A stretch of 11,206 nt of DNA. It comes from Bacteroidota bacterium. Lineage in GTDB: Bacteria; Bacteroidota; Bacteroidia; Flavobacteriales_F; PHOS-HE28. A program made the translations under genes and the position numbers. Under the pieces are notes generated by a model. That model saw only the letters and a list, made by a program, of their open reading frames with translations. It made no database searches and was not told where the DNA came from. This document shows, piece by piece, positions 1 to 7,369 of this stretch; position 1 is the first letter of the stretch, and the number at the start of each line of letters is the position of its first letter. The stretch spans positions 1-11,206 of the forward strand of contig JAEZDL010000002.1 of assembly GCA_023418095.1 (NCBI GenBank). Direction: 5' to 3'.

Positions 1-94
1 GCGTTGCGACCCACGTACGCGCCTCATTCTCATCACGATGTCCGTAGAGAAGGGCGTACCATGGCGTGCCGAACCAATGCTTGTACCAACCCAT
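1..94 (-). CDS. Class I SAM-dependent methyltransferase, N-terminal fragment
   Basis: An ATG on the minus strand at 94-92 opens a frame that runs without a stop off the left edge, giving 31 codons. The peptide begins MGWYKHWFGTPWYALLYGHR and continues with DENEA and TWV. This aromatic-rich leader with a W-F-x-(S/T)-P-x-Y spacing followed by LY-x-HRD-x-x-EA is what I know as the N-terminus of a family of small class I methyltransferases common in Bacteroidota. They bind S-adenosylmethionine through a Rossmann fold whose motifs lie beyond this window, so neither the cofactor site nor the substrate can be seen. The gene is divergent from the siaB-like gene and shares a roughly 127-bp, partly AT-rich spacer with it. 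The family call is recognition of a short segment; the complete gene should confirm it. Confidence 0.62.
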   Translation of the reverse strand, partial: MGWYKHWFGTPWYALLYGHRDENEARTWVAT

Positions 95-221
95 GAGCGG
101 CGGCGAAAGTAAGCTTCGCAGGGGCGGGAGGTTGACAATTAAGTGGAAAACTCATTTCGAAAACGATCTTTTGGGATATTCATTCCTTTTCTTTTGTTGC
201 GACGGCTTAAAGTGATCGACA
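95..221. promoter_or_regulatory. Divergent intergenic promoter region (methyltransferase / siaB)
   Basis: This spacer separates two divergent start codons, so it must hold promoters for both. It turns AT-rich from about 131. A candidate Bacteroidota-type promoter for the plus gene is TTTTG at 169-173 with TTCTTTTG at 189-196, one mismatch from the TAnnTTTG -7 box; the 15-bp gap is shorter than usual. On the minus strand TACTTTCG (111-104) also differs by one base from that box. Neither is strong, and no Shine-Dalgarno sequence precedes either ATG, as is normal in this phylum. Confidence 0.3.
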
Positions 222-797
222 ATGTTGGACCGCATCCACGACCTATACGATGAAATGGAACGTCACCGCGTGATGTTCTCTTTCAAGGGGAACCTCACCC
301 CCGAGCTGGTGAGCGCATTGCTGGAGGCCGTGGAGCGAAAGATGGGCGGGCTTGAGCCCGATGCCAAGGCGCGCAAACGCGTGTTCAATGTGGTGATGGA
401 ATGCCTCCAGAACCTCTATCACCATAATACACAGGTGCTTCGCATTGATCCGGAACACACTTCCACCGAAGGTGAACCACATGGCGTGGTGATGATCGCA
501 CAGGCCGATACCGGATATTCGATCGTAACTGGTAATTTCATGGCCGGGAACGATGTTGAGAAGTTGAAGAACCACCTGGACAAGATCAATTCGCTGAACG
601 CCGAAGGCCTGCGCGACTTCTACAAGGAGAAGCTCGCCGAAGGCGGTTTTTCCGCAAAAGGCGGTGGCGGCCTCGGGATGATAGACATCGCGCGCAAGAG
701 CGGATGCAAGCTCGAATATGGTTTCGTGCCATACGATCAGGACAATGCGTTCTTCAGCCTCAACGTGAACGTCTCGAACAGAACAGAACCAAAATGA
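222..797 (+). CDS. siaB: SiaB-family protein kinase (GHKL-like, DUF6272)
   Basis: The product (191 aa) belongs to the SiaB family. In Pseudomonas aeruginosa, SiaB is an atypical GHKL-fold kinase that phosphorylates the small protein SiaC, opposed by the phosphatase SiaA, to control the diguanylate cyclase SiaD. Visible marks are FSFKG at 19-23, the E60-x-x-x-N64 N-box in the stretch RKRVFNVVMECLQNLYHH (51-68), typical for Mg-ATP binding in GHKL proteins, and the glycine-rich lid GGGGLGM (147-153) followed by DIARKSG. The length matches the family. The ATG at 222 places the conserved LYDEM helix at the N-terminus, and the stop overlaps the siaC start by ATGA, so the two genes are probably translationally coupled. 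No phosphatase or cyclase gene is present nearby. The family is well recognised; the downstream target is unknown. Confidence 0.87.
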   Translation: MLDRIHDLYDEMERHRVMFSFKGNLTPELVSALLEAVERKMGGLEPDAKARKRVFNVVMECLQNLYHHNTQVLRIDPEHTSTEGEPHGVVMIAQADTGYSIVTGNFMAGNDVEKLKNHLDKINSLNAEGLRDFYKEKLAEGGFSAKGGGGLGMIDIARKSGCKLEYGFVPYDQDNAFFSLNVNVSNRTEPK

Positions 798-1177
798 ACG
801 CGCTCCAATTGGAGGGAACTCCAAAGACCCCGCATGTGAATTTCGATCCGGAAACAGGCCTGCTCGAGCTGAAGGGCCGGTCCATCCCGGAGAATTCGAT
901 CGATTTCTACAAGCCTTTGATCGAATGGATCGACAAGTACGGCCGCTCGGCGGCATCGAAGACCGCGCTGCATGTGCAGCTGGAGTACTTCAACACCAGT
1001 TCATCGAAGTGCATATTGGATGTGTTCAAGAAACTTGAGGCGATCCGTGCGGCAGGCCACGAGGTTACCGTGCTCTGGCACTACGAGGCCGATGATGAGG
1101 ATATGCTCGAGGCCGGTGAGGATTATGCGGGCATCATCAACGTGCCCTTCAAGATGATCCAGATCGAGGAGGTGTGA
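794..1177 (+). CDS. siaC: SiaC-family regulatory phosphoprotein (DUF1987)
   Basis: This 127-aa protein is a SiaC-like (DUF1987) regulator, the substrate of the SiaB kinase encoded just upstream. An earlier in-frame start at 704 would lie far inside siaB; the ATG at 794 overlaps the siaB stop in ATGA and gives the family length and its usual opening (LEGTPKTPHVNFDPETGLLE). The conserved centre reads LEYFNTSSSK (63-72). Its Thr falls at residue 68, the number of the phosphorylated threonine described for P. aeruginosa SiaC. The C-terminal half has the expected VLWHYEADDEDMLEAGEDYA (93-112) acidic segment. In Pseudomonas unphosphorylated SiaC binds and activates SiaD; here no diguanylate cyclase is seen, so the partner is open. 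The gene ends one base before the convergent ABC transporter gene. Confidence 0.9.
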   Translation: MNALQLEGTPKTPHVNFDPETGLLELKGRSIPENSIDFYKPLIEWIDKYGRSAASKTALHVQLEYFNTSSSKCILDVFKKLEAIRAAGHEVTVLWHYEADDEDMLEAGEDYAGIINVPFKMIQIEEV

Positions 1178-1178
1178 C

Positions 1179-4100
1179 CTACCTTCTGGCCAGGCGCTCG
1201 ATGAGCCGGCGGAATATTTCGAAGTAGAGCGTTACCGCGAATACGATGGACATGAGCCAGAGCACGGCCGTGTTCGCCCACAGCGTATCGATCCGCGTAC
1301 CCATGAAGTATTTCGCCGGTGCATAGAACTGCGCCTCAAGGAAACCCGCATGGCGCGGTTCGAGGTAGATCGGATCGCTCTTTTGCACCAGTTCACCATC
1401 GTGCTCCACGATCACGTTCAGATCGTTCTTGTTGGTGACCACTTCGGCCAGGCTCTGGTTGCGGTATCCGTCCAGCAGGGTGAAATATCGTTCCTTCAAT
1501 ACCGGTGTGGCCGTCATCTGCGCGATCAATTTTTCACGCCCCTGCTCGGCTTCCCTGTACACGCGGCGGTAATGGTCCACCAGCACCTGCAGGCTCGCAT
1601 CCACATCCTCCATCAATTCCATGGAAGCCTGTGACGGTGTAAGCTGATCCAGTTTCGGGAACACGAAACCGGGCAAACGCTCCTGCTCACGCTTCAATTC
1701 ATCATGGATCACCTGCAGATCGTGTTGCAGATCCACATTCGCGTCGTGGCCCTGCAAAGTACGCTTCACGTTCCCTGAAAGGTTCTGGAGTTCGCGCACC
1801 CACAGGTCCTTCTTCCAATTCGCGGTCTTCATCCGCTGATCGAACGCATAGAAATTCCGTTCGTAAGGATTCTGCATGAACTGCGTTACGGCCAGTCCTT
1901 CATACGCCCAGCGAGAGGCCATCACATTTCCGATCCAGGGAACACTCTTTTCCGAAGCGAACCACGGATGGAGTTTATCGAATTTCACGATGATGCCGCT
2001 GAACAATAACTGCGGAATGATCAGCACCGGGATCATGATGTAGATCACCTTCGCACTGTTGAAGCTCGCGCTCACGTTCAGGCCAAGGACATTGGCGAAA
2101 CACGAAGTACTGAACAGAAGGAGCCAATGCGCGAAACCAAGGTCCTTTATTCCCAGGACATGATTTCCCACGAGTGCGAAAAGGCATGTCTGCATCGCTG
2201 AGATCATGAACAGGATCGCGATCTTGCTCATGAGGTAGCTGGATCTGCTCAGATCGAGGAATTTCTCACGCTGAAGGATCTTCCGATCGCGGATGATCTC
2301 CTCGGCGCTTACTGTCAATCCAAGGAACAATGCGACGATCACCGCAATGAAAAGATATTGCGGAATATTGTCGTTCTCGCGGAAGATGTATTCGCCCGCG
2401 GCGGCATGATCGGTGCGGTAGAACTTCAGGAAGAATGACATGATGAAGGCCAACGCTGGCGCTTCGAGCAGGTTGATCAACACATACTGCGTGTTGGCGA
2501 GCTTGCTCAGCAGATCGCGCTTGAAATACACTTCCAACTGCCTGATCCGATCGGGTACGGCGAACGTGCTCTTCGGGATCCGCTTCTCATCAGGTACCCT
2601 TGCGTTGCGCGAACGATCCTGCGCGCAGAACACTTCATTCCACGCTTCGGGACTGATCCGCCGCTGATCGGTCTCATTGCCGTATTCATCCACCAGCCGC
2701 GCTTCGAGTATGTTGAAGATCTGCTCCGGATTCACATTGCCGCACGATCCGCACTGCCCGATCTCGCTGTTCACCTGGCCGGTGACGCGCTTGAAATACA
2801 CCACCGCATCCACCGGATCGCCGTAGTAGACCGGATGACCTTCCTGATCCATCAGCAGCAACCGATCGAAAAGCTTGAAGATGTCAGAGGAAGGTTGATG
2901 GATCACCACGAAGACGAGCCTGCCCTTCAGCGCAAGCTCCTTCAGCAGATCCATGATGTTCTCAGAATCGCGCGATGAAAGTCCGCTCGTGGGTTCATCC
3001 ACGAAAAGCACGCTCGGTTCGCGGATCAATTCCAAGGCGATGTTCAACCGCTTCCGCTGGCCACCGCTGATCGTCTTGTCCAGCGGACTTCCCACTTTCA
3101 GATCACGCGTATCGTAAAGGCCGAGCGTGTGAAGCATCTTCAACACCCGATCGGTCACCTGCTCCTTGTTGAGATCGCCGAAACAAAGCTTCGCGTTGTA
3201 GAAAAGGTTCTGGAAAACGGTGAGCTCTTCGATCAGCAGATCATCCTGGCTCACGTGGCCGATCACACCGCGGATCTTCGATCGTTCCAAGTGAACGTCT
3301 ACGCCATTGATCGTTACCTTTCCTTTCGATGGTTGCAGATTCCCGTTGAGAACATTGAGCAGCGTGCTCTTTCCGCTGCCGCTTCCACCCATCACCCCGA
3401 TCAGCTTTCCACCGACTTCTGCAAGATCAAGTTCATGAAGACCGATCCTTCCGTTCGGGAAGGCATACTCGATCTTCTCGGCCTTGAACACCGTGCGTAT
3501 GCCGCCACCCCGATCCATGAATGAACCAAGGATGTCACTGTAGTAGATCGGGTGGCCCTTCGGCGGCCTTATGCTATTGCCGTTATTGAGAACATAGTTG
3601 TTGTCGCGGCCGATCCGCACGCCGTTCAACAGTACTTCGCCATCGCCTTCGTAACGCATCACGAAAAGGCTCACACTGGGCACGTGCAACACGCGCAGCA
3701 CCCCGTCCAGGTCGTGGGCATGCAGATGACGCGCGTGTTTGAAGCCGTTCTCGATCTCATGATCGATGTAGAGCAGGTGCGGTGAATCCTCGCGTTCCGC
3801 CCGATCGAGCACGAACCTGCGGCACCGGATGAATTCATCGATCCCGATGTTGAAGGTTTCCGCAACAGTGGAAACGAAATCGAGTTCCTGTTCGCTCACA
3901 TCACCGCCGGCATGGATGAATTCGAGCAGATTGATGAGTACGATGAACTTCTGCCGCTGATTGAGCTCTTCATTCACCTGCGTGCAGATCTTCAACACCT
4001 TCACCGAGTTGAGCGAAGTGCGCTTGCGTCCGCTCCTGCTCTGCCCGCCGGTGGAATGGAACGCTTGAACGAAGTTCTGGTAGCGCTCCATATGCGCACG

Positions 4101-4241
4101 CACAACCTCTGGATCGAACTGTCTGCGCAGGAATCTTTCCAGGATCGGAGCGTTATCCGGTCGTGCGCCTTCGGCCACACCATCGCCGCGCGCAATGATC
4201 GCGAACAGCTGCAATAAGGCCTTCAGGATCTTCTCGCTCAT
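1179..4241 (-). CDS. ABCG-like half-transporter with N-terminal TerB-like and FHA-like regions
   Basis: This 1020-aa protein fuses several parts. Residues 1-140 form a helical TerB-like acidic/basic domain, often found attached to membrane proteins. Residues about 180-235 (LLNGVRIGRDNNYVLNNGNS) look like a beta-rich FHA-type module. The ATPase follows: Walker A GGSGSGKST (285-293), Q-loop Q332, signature ISGGQRKR (391-398), Walker B VLFVDEP (411-417) and H-loop H448, all intact. An ABC-2 type membrane domain starts near 585, with helices around 586-605, 628-646, 670-692, 704-722, 732-752 and 985-1006. The nucleotide-binding domain comes before the membrane domain, as in ABCG/White proteins, so it probably works as a homodimeric exporter. 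A hydrophilic, charge-rich segment of about 220 residues (760-980) sits before the last helix and should face the periplasm. The substrate is unknown. The ATG at 4239-4241 begins a typical helix; the stop abuts siaC tail to tail. Confidence 0.88.
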   Translation of the reverse strand: MSEKILKALLQLFAIIARGDGVAEGARPDNAPILERFLRRQFDPEVVRAHMERYQNFVQAFHSTGGQSRSGRKRTSLNSVKVLKICTQVNEELNQRQKFIVLINLLEFIHAGGDVSEQELDFVSTVAETFNIGIDEFIRCRRFVLDRAEREDSPHLLYIDHEIENGFKHARHLHAHDLDGVLRVLHVPSVSLFVMRYEGDGEVLLNGVRIGRDNNYVLNNGNSIRPPKGHPIYYSDILGSFMDRGGGIRTVFKAEKIEYAFPNGRIGLHELDLAEVGGKLIGVMGGSGSGKSTLLNVLNGNLQPSKGKVTINGVDVHLERSKIRGVIGHVSQDDLLIEELTVFQNLFYNAKLCFGDLNKEQVTDRVLKMLHTLGLYDTRDLKVGSPLDKTISGGQRKRLNIALELIREPSVLFVDEPTSGLSSRDSENIMDLLKELALKGRLVFVVIHQPSSDIFKLFDRLLLMDQEGHPVYYGDPVDAVVYFKRVTGQVNSEIGQCGSCGNVNPEQIFNILEARLVDEYGNETDQRRISPEAWNEVFCAQDRSRNARVPDEKRIPKSTFAVPDRIRQLEVYFKRDLLSKLANTQYVLINLLEAPALAFIMSFFLKFYRTDHAAAGEYIFRENDNIPQYLFIAVIVALFLGLTVSAEEIIRDRKILQREKFLDLSRSSYLMSKIAILFMISAMQTCLFALVGNHVLGIKDLGFAHWLLLFSTSCFANVLGLNVSASFNSAKVIYIMIPVLIIPQLLFSGIIVKFDKLHPWFASEKSVPWIGNVMASRWAYEGLAVTQFMQNPYERNFYAFDQRMKTANWKKDLWVRELQNLSGNVKRTLQGHDANVDLQHDLQVIHDELKREQERLPGFVFPKLDQLTPSQASMELMEDVDASLQVLVDHYRRVYREAEQGREKLIAQMTATPVLKERYFTLLDGYRNQSLAEVVTNKNDLNVIVEHDGELVQKSDPIYLEPRHAGFLEAQFYAPAKYFMGTRIDTLWANTAVLWLMSIVFAVTLYFEIFRRLIERLARR

Positions 4242-4271
4242 ACCGATGCTCCCCGATGTTTTTGGAAATGA

Positions 4272-4300
4272 GAACGCCCCTCTTTACGGGAGGGGCGTTC
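4272..4300 (-). terminator. Intrinsic terminator hairpin after the secreted-protein operon
   Basis: The arms GAACGCCCCTC (4272-4282) and GAGGGGCGTTC (complement of 4290-4300) pair perfectly over 11 bp around a 7-nt loop. Read on the minus strand the hairpin lies 42 bases after the stop of the secreted-protein gene and is followed by TCATTT, a modest U-rich tail. It sits 30 bp before the start of the ABC transporter gene, so that gene is likely transcribed from its own promoter or by read-through. Confidence 0.75.
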
Positions 4301-4342
4301 ATTTGTTTCAAACACAGGCGCGATCGGCGCCAGCGGTGGGGA

Positions 4343-4756
4343 TCACTTCTTGAAACCCATGAGCATTACGGCACAGCCGCTGTTGGCCATGGTGGGATCG
4401 AGCGTCGCCTCGATCGTTACGTCCATGGTGCTCGCGAGCACGAAATCCCAATAGGGTGAATTGTGGTATTCGCTGTTCGTGAAAAGCAAGGTGTGGTCCT
4501 TATCATAAACGCTGAACACGAGGATACCATCACTTTCACCGCTGCATGCCGCAACGCGATAGGTTGTGCCACCGAAAAGCGTTACACCGAATTCGGCCAC
4601 TTCGTCTCCCTGCAGAAGTGCGCGGTAGAACTGGCCATCCGGGATGTATTCCTTGGTGATATGCATTTCGCAACGATCGGCGATCGGGGCGCAAAGCGAC
4701 TGTGCGTTGGCCGAGACCGCCGCAATGATGGACAGGCTGAGGATGATGCTACGCAT
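4343..4756 (-). CDS. Small secreted protein of unknown function
   Basis: The product is 137 aa when started at the ATG at 4754-4756. The longer frame from 4768 would need a TTG and would overlap the upstream gene. The ATG choice gives a clean Sec signal peptide, MRSIILSLSIIAAVSANAQS, with likely cleavage after ANA. The mature part has four cysteines (in SLCAPIADRC, near residue 70 in VAACSG, and in SGCAVML), suggesting disulfides in the periplasm or outside the cell. It looks beta-rich (FGVTLFGGTTYRVAAC, GILVFSVYD, MDVTIEATL), with an overall pattern like small domains that bind at the cell surface. I do not recognise a named family. It follows the lipoprotein gene by four bases, so both are very probably co-transcribed and both act outside the cytoplasm. 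Confidence 0.75.
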   Translation of the reverse strand: MRSIILSLSIIAAVSANAQSLCAPIADRCEMHITKEYIPDGQFYRALLQGDEVAEFGVTLFGGTTYRVAACSGESDGILVFSVYDKDHTLLFTNSEYHNSPYWDFVLASTMDVTIEATLDPTMANSGCAVMLMGFKK

Positions 4757-4760
4757 GGGG

Positions 4761-5660
4761 CTATGCAAGGATCAATGAACGTACGGTGGCGACCCGGGCG
4801 CGAATGGCCTCGAGCTTCTCTGGTGGAATGGAGACCGTGCTTGCGCTGTTGATGAACGTGGTCTTACGCGCCGCATCGGTCACCGGGGATTCGTAGTTGT
4901 AGGTGCGCACAACACCATCATACTCGGTGCGCAGTTCGCGCATCGCCTGTATCAGCGCGGCGGCGCTGCGATCGCTGTCGGTGTTGGTGAGCAGTTCGAT
5001 CAAGGCATCGAGCGAAGCCTTCTGGTCGCCAATGCGGTCTATGAGCTTCTGATCGCTCAACGCCGATGGATCGGCGAGGCTGAGGTAGAGTGATTGGATC
5101 CAGCCTCCGGTAAGGATCAATGTGCTCACATCCTCCCGCTGATCGGTCTTGAGATAACGATCGGCCGCGCTGAAGGCCTTGCTGCTGAAGCGCAGCAGGC
5201 TGTCCTCGTTGCTCAGGTTCGTACGGAATTCCTCCATCAATTTCCGATCGAACGCATTGCTCAATTCGAGGGCGCTGGCAAGTTTTTCGATCACCTGCAA
5301 GGTCACCATGGCCTGCTGCCCGTCCTGGTGCACCGTAGTGTAGGCCAGATCGGCGCCATATATGCCGAGCAATGTGGCCTGCGCGATCTTTCCGGTGGCC
5401 CGATCGGCATGATCCAAGGGGGTGGTGAGGTCTTTCTTGTACTGCAGCCCGGCGTTCCGGATCGCCAGCGCACCTTGCACGGGCGAGGGAATGCTGAAGA
5501 GCCGGCCGCCGATGCTGAGGATCTCCGTTTCACGCGGCGTGGTACTTAGCGTATCGGTGGTGATCTCTGGATCGCCGATCTCCTGGCCGCCACCGCAGGA
5601 AGTGAACAGGATGGAAAGACCCAGGCCTGCCGCGGCGATGATACGGTGTTGCGCTATCAT
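4761..5660 (-). CDS. Predicted lipoprotein, helical, unknown function
   Basis: The start is placed at the ATG at 5658-5660 (299 aa); the frame extends to a GTG at 5705, but the extra 15 residues are polar and would spoil the signal peptide. The N-terminus MIAQHRIIAAAGLGLSILFT ends in the lipobox F-T-S-C22 followed by GGGQE, so it should be a signal-peptidase II substrate anchored by Cys22. Phe at -3 is slightly off consensus. The mature part is almost wholly helical, with long amphipathic segments from about residue 70 to 295, and contains no cysteine after C22. I do not recognise a catalytic motif or named domain. The gene leads a two-gene unit with the small secreted protein downstream. Confidence 0.75.
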   Translation of the reverse strand: MIAQHRIIAAAGLGLSILFTSCGGGQEIGDPEITTDTLSTTPRETEILSIGGRLFSIPSPVQGALAIRNAGLQYKKDLTTPLDHADRATGKIAQATLLGIYGADLAYTTVHQDGQQAMVTLQVIEKLASALELSNAFDRKLMEEFRTNLSNEDSLLRFSSKAFSAADRYLKTDQREDVSTLILTGGWIQSLYLSLADPSALSDQKLIDRIGDQKASLDALIELLTNTDSDRSAAALIQAMRELRTEYDGVVRTYNYESPVTDAARKTTFINSASTVSIPPEKLEAIRARVATVRSLILA

Positions 5661-5715
5661 GGTTCTTGCGCTGGTTTTCAAGTTCGTTGCCGAAGGTATG
5701 ATCACGTTATACGGG

Positions 5716-5731
5716 CCTTTTTGGAAAAAGG
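5716..5731 (-). terminator. Weak terminator-like hairpin after the MFS gene
   Basis: CCTTTTT and AAAAAGG form a 7-bp inverted repeat with only two bases between the arms. It lies 45 bases after the MFS transporter stop and upstream of the lipoprotein start. There is no clear U-tract, so it may act weakly as a terminator or instead be part of the lipoprotein gene's leader or promoter region. Confidence 0.3.
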
Positions 5732-5775
5732 GTGCATTTATGAACAGCCTCCCGAGAACATAGGTCCTAACCTTC

Positions 5776-7035
5776 CTACCACGATCGCATTCGGGATCCT
5801 TTCACGCTGTACCAAAGAATAAAAAGATAACAGGGCACAAGGATCCAGTAGGCCTGTTGCGGCCCGATCGACGGCGCATCGGCAAGCCTTCCATATAACA
5901 GCGGCAAAAGTGCGCCACCGGCGATCGCCATGATCAGCAATGCGCTGCCTGTCTTCGTATGCCGGCCCAGACCTGCGATCGCCAGCGGCCAGATCGCCGG
6001 CCACACCAACGCGTTCGCCAGGCCCAGCAAGGCGATGAACATCACCGAAACAGTACCATCGGTAACGATCGCCGCGATCGTGAAGAAGATGCCAGTGATC
6101 GCAGAGAGCAATAGGGCCTTGGATTGCGAAATGAATCTGGGGATCGAGAAGATCCCGATGATGTATCCGATCACCATCGCGGCCAGTGTGTAGCTCGTGA
6201 GATGTTTCGCACTGGAAAGCGGCATTCCCTGGGCCTGACCATAATTTCCGATCGTATCACCGGAGATCACCTCTGCGCCCACATAAAGAAAGAGCGCGAT
6301 CACGCCCAGAACCAGATGCGGATGCGACAGCACACTGCCGAACGCAGGCTTCGCGGGATCGTCGCGTTGTTCACCTTCAGCCTCGATGTCGGGCAAAGGG
6401 CTGTAACGCACGAAAATGCCGAGGATCACAAGCATGATCGACATGATCGAATAAGGCCACACCACGCGTGAAGCAAGTTCATCCAACTTCAAGTTCCTGA
6501 GAGCTGGATCCACGCCATCGATCGAGGCAGTGAACGTATCCGCATCGCTCAACACCAACGCACCCAGCACGATCGGCGCGAGCACACCAGCCACCTTGTT
6601 GCAGATCCCCATGATGCTGATCCGCTTCGCCGCGCTTTCGATCGGTCCCACGATCGTGATGTACGGGTTTGATGCGGTCTGCAAAATGCTCAACCCGGTA
6701 CCGATGATGAAAAGTCCGGTGAGGAAGATGCCGTATGTGCGCGTTCCGGCCGCCGGTATGAAGAGGATCGCGCCCACGGCCATCACCCAAAGGCCGATCA
6801 TCATTCCTTTCTTCAGCCCTGTGCGTTTCAGCAACCAGGCGCTCGGCAACGCGGTAACGAAGTAGGCGATGTAAAAGGCGAAGGCGACGAAAAGCGACTG
6901 GAAATTCGTGAGCTCGCATGCGATCTTCAGGTACGGGATCAGTGTGCCATTGAGCCATGTGACGAATCCGAAGAGAAAGAAAAGACAACCGAGAAGGATC
7001 ACCGGAAGCAGGCGCTCCCTGTTGTTCTGCTGCAT
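5776..7035 (-). CDS. Sugar MFS transporter, FucP/GluP family
   Basis: This 419-aa inner-membrane protein has about twelve hydrophobic helices and matches the FucP/GluP (fucose, glucose/galactose:H+ symporter) branch of the major facilitator superfamily. Characteristic segments are FLFGFVTWLNGTLIPYLK (20-37, helix 1), LQTASNPYIT (118-127), YVGAEV (251-256) with an acidic residue in a membrane segment, and NALVWPAIWPLAIAGLGRHT (341-360) followed by KTGSALLIMAIAGGA. The central loop around 210-230 is charged, as usual between the two six-helix halves. The ATG at 7033-7035 gives the family length. The sugar cannot be told from sequence alone: no kinase, isomerase or glycosidase gene lies beside it. 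A closely related option is an N-acetylglucosamine-type carrier of the same family. Confidence 0.88.
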   Translation of the reverse strand: MQQNNRERLLPVILLGCLFFLFGFVTWLNGTLIPYLKIACELTNFQSLFVAFAFYIAYFVTALPSAWLLKRTGLKKGMMIGLWVMAVGAILFIPAAGTRTYGIFLTGLFIIGTGLSILQTASNPYITIVGPIESAAKRISIMGICNKVAGVLAPIVLGALVLSDADTFTASIDGVDPALRNLKLDELASRVVWPYSIMSIMLVILGIFVRYSPLPDIEAEGEQRDDPAKPAFGSVLSHPHLVLGVIALFLYVGAEVISGDTIGNYGQAQGMPLSSAKHLTSYTLAAMVIGYIIGIFSIPRFISQSKALLLSAITGIFFTIAAIVTDGTVSVMFIALLGLANALVWPAIWPLAIAGLGRHTKTGSALLIMAIAGGALLPLLYGRLADAPSIGPQQAYWILVPCYLFILWYSVKGSRMRSW

Positions 7036-7153
7036 GGGGTGAAAGTACCGGCCGCTCCCGAGGCGGGAATAGGTCCTGCCCGCACCTGATGCACGATCAA
7101 ATGTTCAAGATGAAAGCCAGGTACCGATCCCCGTCAAGGAAACAATGGCTGGA

Positions 7154-7315
7154 TCACCAATTCAATTCACGCTTGTAATAGCGCGGAAAGCGCGCGGTCT
7201 TCCTCACGCGCTCATAGTACTTCTGCCACAACGGCGTTTCAAGATCGTACTCGTTGGAACGACTGGCCGCTGCGGCCGGTTTCCCAGGCTTGCTGTCCAC
7301 TTTCTTCCGTTCCAT
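7154..7315 (-). CDS. Hypothetical 53-residue basic microprotein
   Basis: A minus-strand ATG at 7315-7313 opens a 53-codon frame ending in TGA at 7156-7154. The peptide starts MERKKVDSKPGKPAAAAS (a flexible, basic, Ala/Pro-rich leader) and ends with an aromatic and basic helix-like half: ETPLWQKYYERVRKTARF followed by PRYYKRELNW. Four aromatic residues and many Arg/Lys in the second half look like a real protein rather than a chance frame. It fills what would otherwise be a gap of over 330 bases between two same-strand genes. The overlapping plus-strand frame (7145-7420) reads as low-quality sequence. I know no family; a nucleic-acid- or ribosome-associated role is possible from the charge but is only a guess. 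Confidence 0.5.
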   Translation of the reverse strand: MERKKVDSKPGKPAAAASRSNEYDLETPLWQKYYERVRKTARFPRYYKRELNW

Positions 7316-7369
7316 GGTGATATGACAGGAAGTAATGGTGGAATGGTTGCCTGCATATCATCCTTTTGC

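Noticed and set aside
132..137. TTGACA resembling an E. coli sigma70 -35 box upstream of siaB
   Set aside because: There is no TATAAT-like box at 16-18 bp, and the primary sigma factor of Bacteroidota uses a different consensus.
243..956. A 237-codon minus-strand frame over siaB and siaC
   Set aside because: It is antisense to two recognisable, conserved proteins joined by an ATGA overlap, and its translation is not protein-like.
4757..4768. Upstream TTG start for the small secreted protein
   Set aside because: It would overlap the lipoprotein gene and place four extra residues before a signal peptide that already begins correctly at the ATG at 4756.
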